Source of the DNA: Cunninghamia lanceolata
Taxonomy: Eukaryota; Streptophyta; Pinopsida; Cupressales; Cupressaceae
Assembly (NCBI GenBank): GCA_027924645.1
Contig: BSBN01000860.1
Location: forward strand, 7,750,001-7,814,000
DNA: 64,000 nt
Direction: 5' to 3'
The notes under the pieces were generated by a model. The model ran no database searches, was not told the DNA's origin, and saw only the letters and a program-made list of their open reading frames with translations. Of this stretch, positions 14,122 through 26,400 are shown in pieces; the first letter of the stretch is position 1; every line of letters starts with the position of its first letter. The position numbers and the translations under genes were made by a program.

Positions 14122-15068
14122 TAATTATCAATTACCATTTTAATCTTATTAAATATTAATAATAATAATGATAATATGATGTAACCTTGTTAAGTATCTT
14201 AGTGGATCGAATGATAGTATGACTATCTAACGAAATCTGGGCATACAACCTAGCCCGTTGAGCAGGACAACCGTCAAAAACCAAATCAAACATGTTCTCA
14301 AGTCAGGCCAAAATACACTTAGCCAACAAGCTCCATCAGATATAAATCAACTGCAAGACCGACATACTAACAGAACTGACAGGTTGACTAGACATGTCAT
14401 GCATCCTGATTGAGGATAATGACTTGGGATGTGGGATCTTAAGTTATCTCCGAAACAACATAGCCATTGGGTTCAAGGCACACTCAGACCTGTTAATTCA
14501 AGTGGAGTCGATGCTTGGTACCTGCATCCTGCAACAAATGTCACGATCAAGCATGTATAGATGCATATAAGCTAGCACTAGGTGGAAAAAGGAATCGCAA
14601 CATCGCAGGGCGCTCACAAGTGAGTGATGCGACATCATCCCTTCCACGTCATATCAATCTAGATTAGCTCAATCATAACCAAATCAAATCTATCTCTTAA
14701 TTTGAACAGAACCCTACACTTAACATACAAGTGCATGAAATCATAAGGATCAGAAGTACCATCATAACAAATAAATCTAACAGAATCAGTCACATGAGAT
14801 CCATTCAATATATAACAATTGTAGTAAGATCGACATCTTAATCATTGGAATGCAAAACAATATCAAAGCCTGCATCATCAGTGCTGTAATAGAGGTTATC
14901 AATAAAACACATTATCTTTCATATGAAACCACAAATGGATGAAGCATCTACCTATATTGTACAACATCAATTGTTTACCTTATCTTGAATATTTCGGTTA
15001 TTTTACCTTCACCTTCATGCGCCTTGACCAGTTCACCTATACATCCAAGGTGCGAATGGAGGGGCACT

Positions 15069-15069
<1 letters not shown>

Positions 15070-15124
<55 letters not shown>

Positions 15125-15158
15125 TTTCACAATTTTACTTAATAAATAAAGTATAAAC

Positions 15159-15195
<37 letters not shown>

Positions 15196-15240
15196 TTTCA
15201 CAATTTTACTTAATAAATAAAGTATAAACACAAATATATC
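15070..15240. repeat. TA microsatellite with a 71-bp tandem duplication
   Basis: A unit made of a TA run plus about 52 bp starting tcagtttcacaattttac occurs at 15121 and again at 15192, an offset of 71 bp. Further TA runs follow at 15283-15316. Confidence 0.9.
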
Positions 15241-15319
15241 AATTTTATCAACTATATTTTAAAAATATAAATATATATAAATATATAAATATATATAGAT
15301 ATATATATATATATACATA

Positions 15320-17439
15320 TCAAATGAAGCTCAAGGTAATTTCTTTCCTCACTACCTTTAACTTTTTAATTTACCATGTAATAAATACTCAAATGAAAAA
15401 GAACATATAACCATTTAAACCTGTATGTGGTATTTGTAATTTATCAAGTAGAATTTTTCCATTTCAACTACTTTAAAGATTAGAAGTAAATACATGTAAC
15501 TATTGAATCTTTTTACTTCAATAACACACAATAGCCCAGTAAAAATTCATTTAGATTAATTCCCATTGCAAACTTAACTCAAATTTTGATTTTGTTTTCA
15601 AGGACAATTTAACAACTTTCTTAATATTGTAACTGTAACTTTTTTCTCTACATAGGACAAGAGTGAAATTTTATCAACTGATCCATATCAACAATCAACT
15701 CAAAATACACAAATTTATAACTTGATAACAAAGAACAAACAACTACTAGATCCCACAACTCACATACAATCCAAGGGAGTAATTTAATTTCTTCTCCCAG
15801 CTTACACAAAAGATGTAATGTAATAGTCAATTAAAATCACAACAAATGACATAATAAGGGAGGATTAACTCTCCACTCCCAAGATAACAACTTTTACAAC
15901 AATTTAAGAGAGAAGTTCTCTCTAAAATTCTTACATAATGAAACTATGATGACCAATCTCTCATTGCAAATAGGAAGATAAAATATTTTCTTTCACAAGG
16001 TAAAACTTCTTCAATCCTTTTTACATGCTCCAACAGTAACCTGCAAGACAACAAGGGAGACAACAACAACCATCTAGCTCTCCTCCCTACCATAGTCCCG
16101 CAAGAGGGACACCCCCGAGCTTGGGAGACCATCCACATACCCAGGGTAAAATATGCCAAACACTTCACAGCATTTACAACAACAGACAAAGCAAATAACA
16201 CACACATTCCCAGGGTTGACTCACATTACAAAGACTCAGCTTAGGTGAGTTCAAGGAGGGTAGGGAAGTAGACATCTCTACCTCTAGGTGTCATCCTTTC
16301 ACATTTTATCACATTGTATCACAAGGCCTCAAGCCCACAATTTAATCTTCTTCCACAAGGCATCAAGCCAACAATTTATTCTTCTTCCACAAGGCCTCAA
16401 GCTTTCCAATAAATCAATCACCAAGGATATCCCAATAGGCTCTCAAAGCCATAAGCCCTCTAGGCTAAATAAGTACCAACATGCCCTCAAGGCATAACAT
16501 ATATCAAGAACCAAGATGATACCCGAGGAGGGTCACACCTCCCCTTCCCTATACAAGATGAGCATTGCCTTCCAACTGGAAGGAGCTCTTTCCACACCCA
16601 AAACAAACCCCAAACAATAACAAAGAACTCATAGAAGACATTTGCAAACTCATTCATCAAGCAAGAACAAACATACATTACAAGCAATAGATCACACAAG
16701 TGAGTAGTCTTGATCACCAACCTTTCAAAGCCCAATTATGGATGAAATTTGATGAAGAGCTCCTCTCTAGCCTCCTTCTCCCAAAATCTCCTTCTTTCGA
16801 CAATAATCCAACCCCCTTACTCTCCTCCTCCTCTCTCTTTTAAAAACTAATTCCCTCTATTTTCCTAATTTCCCAAGTGGCATTAAACAAATAATCCACA
16901 ACTCATCCATTATCCTAGTGGTCACAAAACAAATAACCGCCACTCAATAGGTTCCCCACTCTAGCCCTTTTTACAACACATGGAGAATTTAAAATACAAT
17001 AAGTAAAATAAAAATACAAAGGGAGTGGATGACACACTACCCTAAATAAGGGGAACCCCACCAAAAGAGAGGCACATGGAGACAAACACTCCATTATTAG
17101 GGGATCATGGAGTTGTTCCATGACTTGGAAGTGGGCTTGAGTGTGGATTCCACTCATCCCATTGTCCCCATGCTTCCAATTTCGTCACTTTACTTCACTG
17201 TGAGGTTTAAGTGACCATATGGAGGTTAACCCAAGGTTATCCTAGCCAAGAAGGTCCCTAGACCCATGAGGTATAACCCAGGGTTGATTTTTTCCTAGTT
17301 AGAACTCCCAGAGTCAAATAAAACACAAGATAAAGGGTCTAAAGGAAATAAAATTTAAACAAGATTAAAAACAACATTTCTTACAACACTTATCATAATA
17401 AAAGTAAATCAGAAGATAATCCTTATTCCCTTGACCTCG
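15320..17439. other. Anonymous outer part of element 1 LTR
   Basis: No gene is seen. Bases 16310-16500 hold a short degenerate repetition of cacaaggc-tcaagcc units. Bases 17170-17290 resemble untranslated LTR sequence. Confidence 0.5.
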
Positions 17440-17864
17440 TGCAACATTAACACATTACAACATTACAACATTTTCCAAACACAAGGTTGATCTTAGTTCC
17501 TCATGGAACTAGATTAGCTCACAAGGAATACAACATAGGTATGAGATGGTCTCCTGTATTTGTGGTTTCGTTAGTAATACCTGCACACTCAAACTCGAAT
17601 TCAATACCACAAAGAGATATCATAGCTGAAGCAAAACTAAATAAATGCATCTTAAACATTCTACCATATAATCACATTGAAGTTCCATATCCATTCATCA
17701 TTTTCTTAGAAGCAACATCTAATTATCATTGCACAATTATTTCCTTAAAAAACAATTAGGTTTAATAAGCAAGATTCCAGATCAAAAGTCTCTCAACATA
17801 TAAATAACAATCAATATCACTAGAAATAGTCTCATGAACAGTAGTGTAAAATGTAGGCCTCACA

Positions 17865-18372
17865 ACATACACAAATGATGTCATTTACGTTACTAACGAC
17901 TATGACGACTTACTATGACTTACAAAGATTTACAAGGTATTGATTATCTGTCGATTGGGTTCCAAAAGTAAACTGACAAGACAATACTTACCTCTTAAGA
18001 CACATTGGTTTACGTTTTCGTTAAACACTTGTACTCGATTTGGCAAATAAACCACTCATAACCCGAGGTCTATATTCCTCTCCTTGAAAGATACTCTCTC
18101 TCTCTTTTCTCTGAGAGCCATCTAAAAACCTGTAATCCTGTATCAAACTTGTTACCAAACAAATTATGATCAGTGCATCATTATTCAAATAATAATCAAA
18201 TCTCATAATGCAAATATTAAATTAATAATAATATAATCATTTCTATAATTTAATAAATGACATTCAATATAATCCATATCTTTCCTTATCATTAATCTAA
18301 ACATCATAATAAATTTACTTATGTCCAAGTAAAAGTAAAAAGTATAGCAAGACAAAAATTGGGGATGTAACA
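17865..18372 (-). repeat. Element 2 3' LTR, truncated by element 1 insertion
   Basis: The repeat matches 36256-36762 and ends GGGGATGTAACA. The remaining 2.66 kb of the LTR should lie to the left of element 1, outside the window. Confidence 0.85.
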
Positions 18373-18388
18373 TATCCTTCCCCTAAAG
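18373..18388 (-). promoter_or_regulatory. Element 2 polypurine tract
   Basis: The reverse complement reads CTTTAGGGGAAGGATA, purine-rich and directly beside the LTR end. Confidence 0.65.
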
Positions 18389-18448
18389 AGTCATTGTCCT
18401 CGATAATATAAAGTATCAAAAAGTAACTAAAAAGCAAGTTCATTGTTT

Positions 18449-18870
18449 TTAATTGGTAACAACATTAAATAAATGAGGAAAATTTTGATAATATTCATGG
18501 TAATCCTCCCATGTAGCATTTTCCTCAGCATATTGGTCCCATTGGACCTTGCATTGCAAGACCTCTCTGTTACACAAGCAGAGCTTGCGCATTTCTAACA
18601 CCTTGACTGGCTCAATCATGACCACCCTGGGTCTTGCATCTATACAGAATTCCAATTCAAAATATGATTATCACTTGCAATATATTTCTTCAAATAAGAC
18701 ACATGAAAAACATTGTGCATTCTAGACAAGGCTGGTGGTAGAGTAATTCTGTAGGCAACTGGATTGACCACTTCAAGCACTTCAAAGGGTCCCACATAAC
18801 GAGGGGCTAGCTTAGAAGACTTCCCAAACTTAATAGAAATTTTTTGAGGTTTGATCCTCAAAATAAATTT
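18449..18870 (-). pseudogene. Element 2 integrase C-terminus and chromodomain
   Basis: At 18640-18861 the frame reads [19 protein letters not shown] and [14 protein letters not shown], the conserved C-terminal end of chromovirus integrases. At 18449-18655 it continues through KVQWDQYAEENATWEDY, a clear chromodomain with its aromatic residues in place (W in KVQW, W in TWED). In this family the chromodomain is thought to bind modified histone H3 and bias integration. A change of frame between the two pieces marks decay. Confidence 0.9.
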
Positions 18871-19026
18871 TTATCCAACAGAGAATTGCCTCGGAACACG
18901 CTTTGCATCTGCATAGCTCTTTTGCCTATCATTGGCTTTTGCCAATCTTTTTTTGATCAGCTTAACTTTCTCTTCCATTTTAGCTAGTATTTCTAGTCTG
19001 ATGCTAATCCTATCTTCTAGCTTATC

Positions 19027-19680
19027 CTATCTTACAGGAGTTTGACATCTTCTTCCATACAATGCTTCAAATGGCGCCATCTTAATAGCAGAATGATAGG
19101 AATTGTTGCAATCAAATTCCACAAGTGGTAAGTATTCTTCCCACTTATATTGTTGATCCATGCAATACATTCGCAACAAGTCTTCCAAGACTTGGTTAAC
19201 TCTTTTAGTTTTCCCATCGGTTTCAGGATGGTAAGTTGTACTCACATTGAGTTTAGTCCCTAGCGCAGAAAACAAAGTTTGCCAAAACCTTGACATTACA
19301 CGCGCATCTCTATCTGAGATAATATTTTTAGGGAAGCCATGCAATCTAAACACCTCTTGCACAAATTTGAGAGCTAATACAAGTGCTCCATCAGTCAAAT
19401 TCCCTGGTATAAAATGTGTTACCTTTGTGATTTTATCAACCACCACTAAAATGGCATTTGTAATTACCTCAAATTGTCCTTCAGGGTTAGGAACTTTCAA
19501 GATTGGAGTTGTAGTTAACTTTTCCTTTAAGAGATCAAATGCATCCTGACATTTGTCTATCCATTCAAATCTCTTTCCTTTCCTCTGCAAGGAAGTGATT
19601 GGACTAGGAATACTAGAGAAATTCAGAACAAACTTTCTATAATAGCTAGCCAGGCCCATGAAACTACGCACCTCATGCAC
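19027..19680 (-). pseudogene. Element 2 RT connection fused in frame to integrase core by internal deletion
   Basis: This 217-residue open frame starts with EVRSFMGLASYYRKF and runs to the first RNase H strand (FEVITNA). It then jumps directly into the integrase core (ILVVVDKITKV, ISDRDARVMSRF, VNQVLEDLLRMY). Almost all of RNase H, the integrase zinc domain and the first catalytic Asp region are missing. By comparison with element 1, about 0.8 kb has been lost near 19460. The junction stayed in frame by chance, and the RNase H Asp reads Asn. The product could not work as either enzyme. Confidence 0.8.
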
Positions 19681-19689
19681 ATTTGTTGG

Positions 19690-20564
19690 TATAGGCCAAT
19701 CCAGAATAGCTGTGATTTTTGCAAGATCAACATATATTCCATTAAATGATATAATATGCCCTAGGTATTGAATCTCCTTTTGGAAGAATGTACACTTTGA
19801 CAGTTTCCCATATAACTTATGTTCTCTTAACCTTTACAGAACTATTTGCAAAAGTCATTAATGTTCTTCTTCATTCTTAGAGTAAATGAGTATATCATCC
19901 AAAAAGACTAGAACAAACTTGTCCAAACAATCTCTGAATACACTATTCATGAGATTCATGAATGTAGCAGGTGCATTTGTCAAGCCAAATGGCAACACTG
20001 TGAACTCATAGTGTCCATATCTAGTTCTAAAAGCTGTCTTATGAATATATTCATCCTTCAGTCTTAACTAATGATATCCTGATCGCAAAACAATCTTCAA
20101 GAAAACATAGTAGCTTCACGCATCTGATCAAAAAGATCATTAATACATGGCAAAGGATATTTGTTCTTTACCGTTGCTTTATTAAGCATATGATAATCTA
20201 TACACAAATGAAGGGTTCCATCCTTCTTAACAAAAATAACCAGAGCACCCCAAGGTGAAACACTGGGCCTGATCAAACCTTTTGCCAACAATTCTTGTAA
20301 TTGTGCTTTCAATTCCATTAACTCCGTAGTTGTCATATGGTAGGGTTCTTTTGATATAGGCTCAAATCCTAGTTTAATATTGATAGAAAAATCAAAAACC
20401 CTCTTGGGAGGCAATCCTAGAAGTTCTTCTAGGAACACATCCTGAAACTCCCGAAGAAAAGGATACTTTTCTCCAAAAGTTGAACTAGGGTTTTCTACCC
20501 CTTCCTCTACTTGTTCCATTTTGACTACAAATAACTGACAACCTTTCCGACTAACCCTTTTCAA
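19690..20564 (-). pseudogene. Element 2 reverse transcriptase (decayed)
   Basis: The linker and N-terminal part lie at 20097-20564 (FLREFQDVF, then the [13 protein letters not shown] and [19 protein letters not shown] motifs). The palm region continues to about 19690, with FLDDILIYS visible near 19885-19910 on the minus strand. Stops at about 20065 and 19830 break the frame. Spacing and motifs match element 1, so this is the same broad chromovirus group. Confidence 0.85.
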
Positions 20565-20615
20565 TTGCTTGGTAGAGATAGGTCTGATTTTAACTTCTCT
20601 TTGAATCCCTTGAAA

Positions 20616-20963
20616 TTAGGTCTGATTTCCCAAATCATCTAAGCATTCAACTATTTTTGAAAAATAGCCAACCTTAGCTCTATGCTTCCACAACCAACTC
20701 ACTCCTAGGATTACATCATAGGAACCCAAGGGAGCTACATACAGGTTTACTTCAATTGAGAAACTAGGGAGATCAATCTTGGCTTCAAACAAACATTGCT
20801 CTACCTGAACCTTAGATTGGTTAGCATAGTCTACTAACCAAGGTTTAGATATGTACCCAGCTTTTCTAGGAAATTTATTCAAAATTCTAGGAGAAACAAA
20901 GTTTTCAGTGGCTCCTGTATCAATTAAAATAGATATAGGGACTCCAAACAAAGTACCTATCAT
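20616..20963 (-). pseudogene. Element 2 aspartic protease
   Basis: An open stretch of 115 residues carries ILIDTGATENFVS, the catalytic DTGA loop, and further on YDVILGVSWLW, the conserved second strand. It processes the gag-pol polyprotein. It lies just upstream of RT and after the gag zinc knuckle near 21070-21170, as expected. Confidence 0.85.
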
Positions 20964-21039
20964 CTCAAGGGTGTGATTTGATACTCTGCTTGATGATTAT
21001 CGAGAGCTGCATGAATCCTTTGTTGGAATGCTTCTTGCT

Positions 21040-21260
21040 GAATAGGTAGTGCAATACCTCTTATTGACCATTTTGATTCTTGTTAGGGAAACGATTTGTA
21101 TAATGGTCGCCCCCACAAGTAAAGCATCCTCTAATGGGTCCTTTCTTATCTAAAGTCTTCCCATTGTTATCCTCATTTCTTTTGAAATTGCCATTCTTCT
21201 TCTCATTAGCAGATCCACCCTTGTTCTTCTAAGATCCTTTATATTTTCTCTTGTTATCAT
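21040..21260 (-). pseudogene. Element 2 gag C-terminus with zinc knuckle (left piece)
   Basis: The minus strand reads CFTCGGDHYTNRF near 21080-21110, a damaged zinc knuckle whose last Cys is not seen. A lysine/asparagine-rich stretch precedes it. Element 3 cuts the gene immediately to the right. Confidence 0.7.
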
Positions 21261-21265
21261 AGCTC
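21261..21265. repeat. Target site duplication of element 3, left copy (agctc)
   Basis: This is identical to 32061-32065. A perfect 5-bp duplication is the normal length for Ty3 insertions. Confidence 0.95.
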
Positions 21266-21422
21266 TGTTAGCACAGTAAAAATTTGAAATTTTTACTATC
21301 TCCTTAATCCATCATATTTGAATAAACCCTGAAGAATATCCTAAAAAGACCACAATAAAAGATTTTTGTATCTCACAAGATGTCTATGGATGAGCAGTGC
21401 CAAATTTCATCAAAATCAATCC

Positions 21423-22035
21423 ATCGGCAAGAGGTTGTGTTGCTTACACCGATACACTATGAATCGTTTGAAAACAACCATCGGTGTGAAAATAGGGATC
21501 GGAAGAGGAATTATGGAAGTCACCGATGGAGTAAGTGATACCGATGACCTTACATTGGCAAGAAAGATAAGTGGTCATACCGATCGGTATGACAGATATC
21601 TATCGGATGATTTTTTAAAAGATACCCCGACGGTATATATCATACCGATAAAGCACTTCGGCAAGAGTTTTATCGAACATCCTGTGGGGGTAACGAAGAA
21701 AATAGTCATCGGTGAGAAATAAACTATCGGGATAGAGAACAAGTAAGCCTCCGATGATTAAGAGTCTTGGCGATAAGAAAGCCTCCGATGATTAAGAGTC
21801 TTGGTGATAAGAAAGCCATCGGCGAGACTCACAGCGAAACACCTCTATCGGGATAACTTGACATATCGGAACAAAAGAACCAGGTCTTGCCGATTCACAA
21901 GTCACGGCGATCAAAAGGTGTCGGTAACACTTTACTAAACTTTGCCCGATGAAGGATATGAAAAGAATCATCGGGGAGATGATTTGGATCAGGATATCTT
22001 GAGAAAGCTATCCTGATAGTGTATGTCATTCCGAT
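21423..22035. promoter_or_regulatory. ATCGG/CCGAT motif array in element 3 U3
   Basis: Twenty-one copies of ATCGG or its complement CCGAT lie at 21423, 21449, 21480, 21498, 21524, 21541, 21580, 21583, 21602, 21645, 21708, 21726, 21751, 21785, 21818, 21847, 21865, 21890, 21946, 21970 and 22031. About one would be expected by chance. I see none in the remaining 1.2 kb of the LTR. The array ends about 250 bp before a TATA box, as an enhancer would. A perfect 20-bp palindrome centred on ACCGATCGGT is at 21574-21593. Confidence 0.75.
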
Positions 22036-22278
22036 AAAGATAAAGCCTCTGCATCTAAAGAAGCTTGCAAACAATTAGAGGAGATGGTTACTCTTGATGT
22101 AATTACCAGAAGTGCTATTGAGCTTACTGATTCTCACCGTGATCAAGAGTACCTAGATCATCTGGCTAAAGTTTATTTATGGCTAAATAGAGCCTAATTA
22201 CGCTTATGTAATTATTGTTAATACTTGTTAAGTTCCTAAGAGACTTATTGAAGAGTTGTATCTCTTCATAGAAATATC

Positions 22279-22286
22279 TATATAAG
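22279..22286 (+). promoter_or_regulatory. Putative TATA box of element 3 LTR
   Basis: The sequence TATATAAG is followed by a C/A-rich stretch, and the second LTR has the same motif at 31073-31080. It fits the U3/R promoter of a retrotransposon. Confidence 0.6.
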
Positions 22287-23269
22287 TTTAAACAATCGAT
22301 GCTGAAAAGATCATCAGCAGTAGAAGATATTCACATATACATAATATACAATATTCCAAAATGACTATGTTGCATATTTTATTTGAAGAAGAAGTTTGAA
22401 GTTCTCTGATTCAGTATTTCTACTTTGGTATCAGTTATTTGTTGAAATTATTCAATTGTGTGGCTGTCTCCATTTCTGCATTTCCTTGTTATTCAGATTA
22501 AGATATCAAGTATATGTTTAATCTGTCAGTACACATTTGCTGTATCTGTGTGATTAATTTGGTTGGTGTCCATCTGAGGAATTAAACCCTTCTGATTTAT
22601 TCACAGTAGCCTAGAAGTAGTAAGTTGGGATTACTAAGTAGAGCCATATAATTAGGATTGCCATTCTGTCTCCAGTAAAATATTATCTGTTAATCTTGTC
22701 CATTCATTTCATTTGGTTCCTTCAAGTAAGGATTAAAATACCTTCTGGTGAATTATAAGATATCTGATTTTATTTGGTTGGATTATCAAGAAGAGTCTGT
22801 CAGTCATTTACTTGCACATTTATACAAGCTATAAACCAAAATTGTGCCAAATAACTAGAATTATTACCATTAAGAAACTCCTGGTCTTAGTCCTTCAAAT
22901 TGACTCTGTTACCCAACAAGGCACTAGTCTCATTCAACTCGTTAATTAAAACCTTTTACCTTGATATTGCTTATACAATTTCTGCCAATCACTTATTAAA
23001 CATTACACATAGAATTAATTAGTCAGCTGTTTCATCTATTCTACATCCTATGCCATTGTAGATAGATATAGTTAGTCCACTCATCCACACTCAGACTGCT
23101 TTAATATTTCAAGGTTCACCCACCTAGGTGTAGCAGGACCTAAAGTGTAGGAAATCATCAAACCGTGAAGGTTGATTTCGTCAAGTTAGTTCAAAAATGT
23201 TGCAAATCCAAACATAGAGCCTGGCATCCTCTTAGGATTTGCAACCTGCATTTTTGAGACCTAACAAAA

Positions 23270-23290
23270 TTGGCGACTCTATTGGGGACT
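23270..23290 (+). promoter_or_regulatory. Element 3 primer binding site
   Basis: The sequence TTGGCGACTC begins four bases after the LTR and its TGG pairs with a tRNA CCA end. Element 4 has the same core at 55266-55274. From memory this type is assigned to tRNA-Arg in Tat elements. I am not certain of the tRNA. Confidence 0.75.
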
Positions 23291-23449
23291 TAGTAAAAAG
23301 ACCTTAGAAATTAATCCTTTCTTGCATAGAGTCATTTCAAAATTTTAATTTGGTAACTCTGCTGGTGACAAGAACCCTACAGATAAAAATATAAACTTTC
23401 CCTATTCAATAGGTGGCGACTCTAGTTACAATTACAACAAAAATTTCAA

Positions 23450-26400
23450 ATGGATGGTAGGAGATCCAAGATGGAAGGTAAAAATTTGCAGTCATCTCCA
23501 CCCCTCAGAAACATTTCCAAAAGAAATGTGAATTTAAAGCATTCCCATCAAAATAATAATCTGGACATCCAAGAGAATGATTCAGAACAAAATATTGCAA
23601 TTCACAACAAATTCACACCTCTGCATGATTCAAATGAGAACCTCAGTGGAGCAACTGATGATATTTTGGCAAGGTACAGACCCACTCCTCAAGAACAGCG
23701 AGATCATGATGCAAAGGTCATGAGGGATATTGATAGGAACCAAGCTGAACATGATTTCAAGATCTCATTTGACCAGGGAGAAGAGATAGAATATGAATTT
23801 TCAAATCAGGGAATGAATGACAATCCAGAACATCAGGAAATAAACAATCAAGACATGAGTGATGAGCAACAGGAAATACTCATGCTCAGGAAAGAACTTG
23901 AAAGATACAAGATACAAGAGGAGAAGGAGTTGTTGCAGCAAGAAATTCAACAGAGAAAAAATAAAGCCAAAACAGCTCCCCCAAAATATGTACCTCCTCA
24001 TAGAGGGAATATTTCAAGAAATACACAGCAAAATACAGGTGGTTTTCAAAATTCACATGCTTCTGGAAGTCATCAGAACATTATTCCCCAAAACCCTAGA
24101 CCACCTCCCATACGTAATACATCTCAACATATGGCAAATAATTACCCACCCCCTGGTCAACAATATTATAGGCCACAAAATCAACACATAAATCCCCATA
24201 TGACCCAACATCAACAATATGCATATCATCAGCCACCAGGTGGATATAATTATTATCCCAATCCACCACCTCTCAATTTCCCTCCTCAAAACCTTGCTAA
24301 TATATGCAGTCAATTTGATTTAACTGGATATCAGTTATATCCATATCCTATGGATAGTACTTGGAGAAACATGGTTCCCAAGTTTACTGGAAACAATGCA
24401 GTATCTACAGAAGATCATATCAGAAGTTTTAATGCTTTTGTACAGGATATAGGTATGGATTGGGAAGACATTAGAATGAGGTTATTTATGATGTCCCTCA
24501 CTGAAGATGCCAGAGATTGGTTTAATAGCTTGCCCGATGCATCAATCAATTCAATAACTGATTTTCATAACCAGTTTAAGGAACAGTATGGTAACCAATA
24601 CGCTCCTGAGTTTGCACTACACGAACTAATAAGTATACAGAAGTATCAAAATGAATCAGTATTTGATTTCAACCTGAAGTTTTCCAAGCTACATAATAAG
24701 GTACCACATGGAGCCAAGTTATCTGACCAGGCAGCACTGAGTATCTATATGAAGGCATTTGACCCCAAAACAGGATATGAACTCAGAAACAGGTGTCCTG
24801 CAACCTTGGCCGAAGCACAGAAAGTGGCCATAACTATTGAAAATAATAGGAAGGTTGCAGGAATGGTCAGTAAAAGGGATAATCATAGAAATTTTCAGAA
24901 TCCAAATGCTCAACAAATTAAACCAGAGGGTCAGCATAGGCATGAGAGACCTAGGCTACATGATATGCCTTACAATACAAATTGGAAGGATGGAAGACCT
25001 ATAGATAATAACAGAAAGCAGCCATATGGAAAGGATACTCCTGATCCCTTGAAGAGAAACATGGCACATATGGCAGAAAATAAACCTTGGTGTTTTGTAT
25101 GTAACTTGCCACATTCACCTGAATACTGTGAGGTAGCTAAATCAATACAGCAAGAGGAAATGCTATACAGCTACAATAGGGATAATCACACCATCAATAT
25201 GATGCAGGATACACCATGTGTAGTAACAGAAGATTATTCTTTTTCAGAAGAAGAAGGATATGAGTATGATGTAGGGAACCAAAAGTATCATATTAACATG
25301 GGGGAACAGCAGGTATTCTCAGACCAGGAAGATAGTTGTAACAACAAGTCATGTGGTCAATGGAGAAAACCTAATGAGGATGAAAGAGAAGCTCTCACAG
25401 TGGCTGCAGTGGCTCAAGCTCGAAACACTTATAACTTAAGGAATAGAACAACAAATGTTGGGCAAGGAACTCCTGGGAGTGTATTCATAAAAGACCAGAA
25501 TAACAAAGAAAATAATATAAAATCATCACCTAAAGAACCAGAAAAGGGGGATAAAAATAAAATGAAAGGAAATCAAGAAAAAGAAAACACAAAAACAGAA
25601 AGGAATGACCAGATCATAACCCCTTCTTTCGACATTGCACATGCAGTGTCTCAGGTGAAGATATCAATCCCACTCCTAGAGATGATGAAAATAGATAAAT
25701 ATAGGAGTACAGTTGTCAAGATGATTTCTGATACACCTAATCCAAAACATAAAGGGTTTGAAAAAACAACAAATAATGTGCATCAAGAAAATTTTAAGAT
25801 GCCTGAGGTATACCTTGGTGACACACTTACAAAAAATCCCTCACAGGTAGATCCATTCTATACTACACTAGTAATCAAGAACAGAATAGTCAGAAATTGT
25901 ATGATTGATTCAGGTGCTGCTATGAATATCATGCCTATAGCAGTGATGAAAGAATTGGGGATGTGGGTTGATACTACGTATGGCCAGTGTTATGCAATGG
26001 ATAACAGATCTATTCCAGTAGTTGGTATTATGAAAGATGTAGAGATAAAACTTGCTTCACATCCTGAAGCAACATATAACATTGACATCACTGTGGTTGA
26101 TATCCCACCGTATTATGGAATGCTGTTATCAAGGCAGTGGGCTGCAATGGCAGGAGGCAATGTTCAATTAGATCTATCATATGCCACCATACCAGTAGGT
26201 GACAAGGAAATTAAGTTGTGCAGAGAACCAAGGTATGACAATATTATAGAAAGAATGGACCGGCATCAGGTGAATTTCTTTTGTGACATAGATTTAGGAG
26301 TTTTCAAAGTTGGAGAAACTACCCCAGAATTGCATAACACTGACCCAATACACACTGAATCTATGAAAAGAGAAAATGATTTGTGGAAAATGTATTTCGA

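Larger units (their letters stand above)
21266..23266 (+). repeat. Element 3 5' LTR
   Basis: It starts TGTTAGCAC, ends GACCTAACA and matches 30094-32060. It holds an ATCGG/CCGAT motif array, a TATA box at 22279 and a tandem duplication of 34 bp near 21751-21818 that the 3' LTR lacks. Confidence 0.95.

Noticed and set aside
23801..24313. Frames overlapping the element 3 gag on other phases
   Set aside because: They are shadows of the gag-pol frame.
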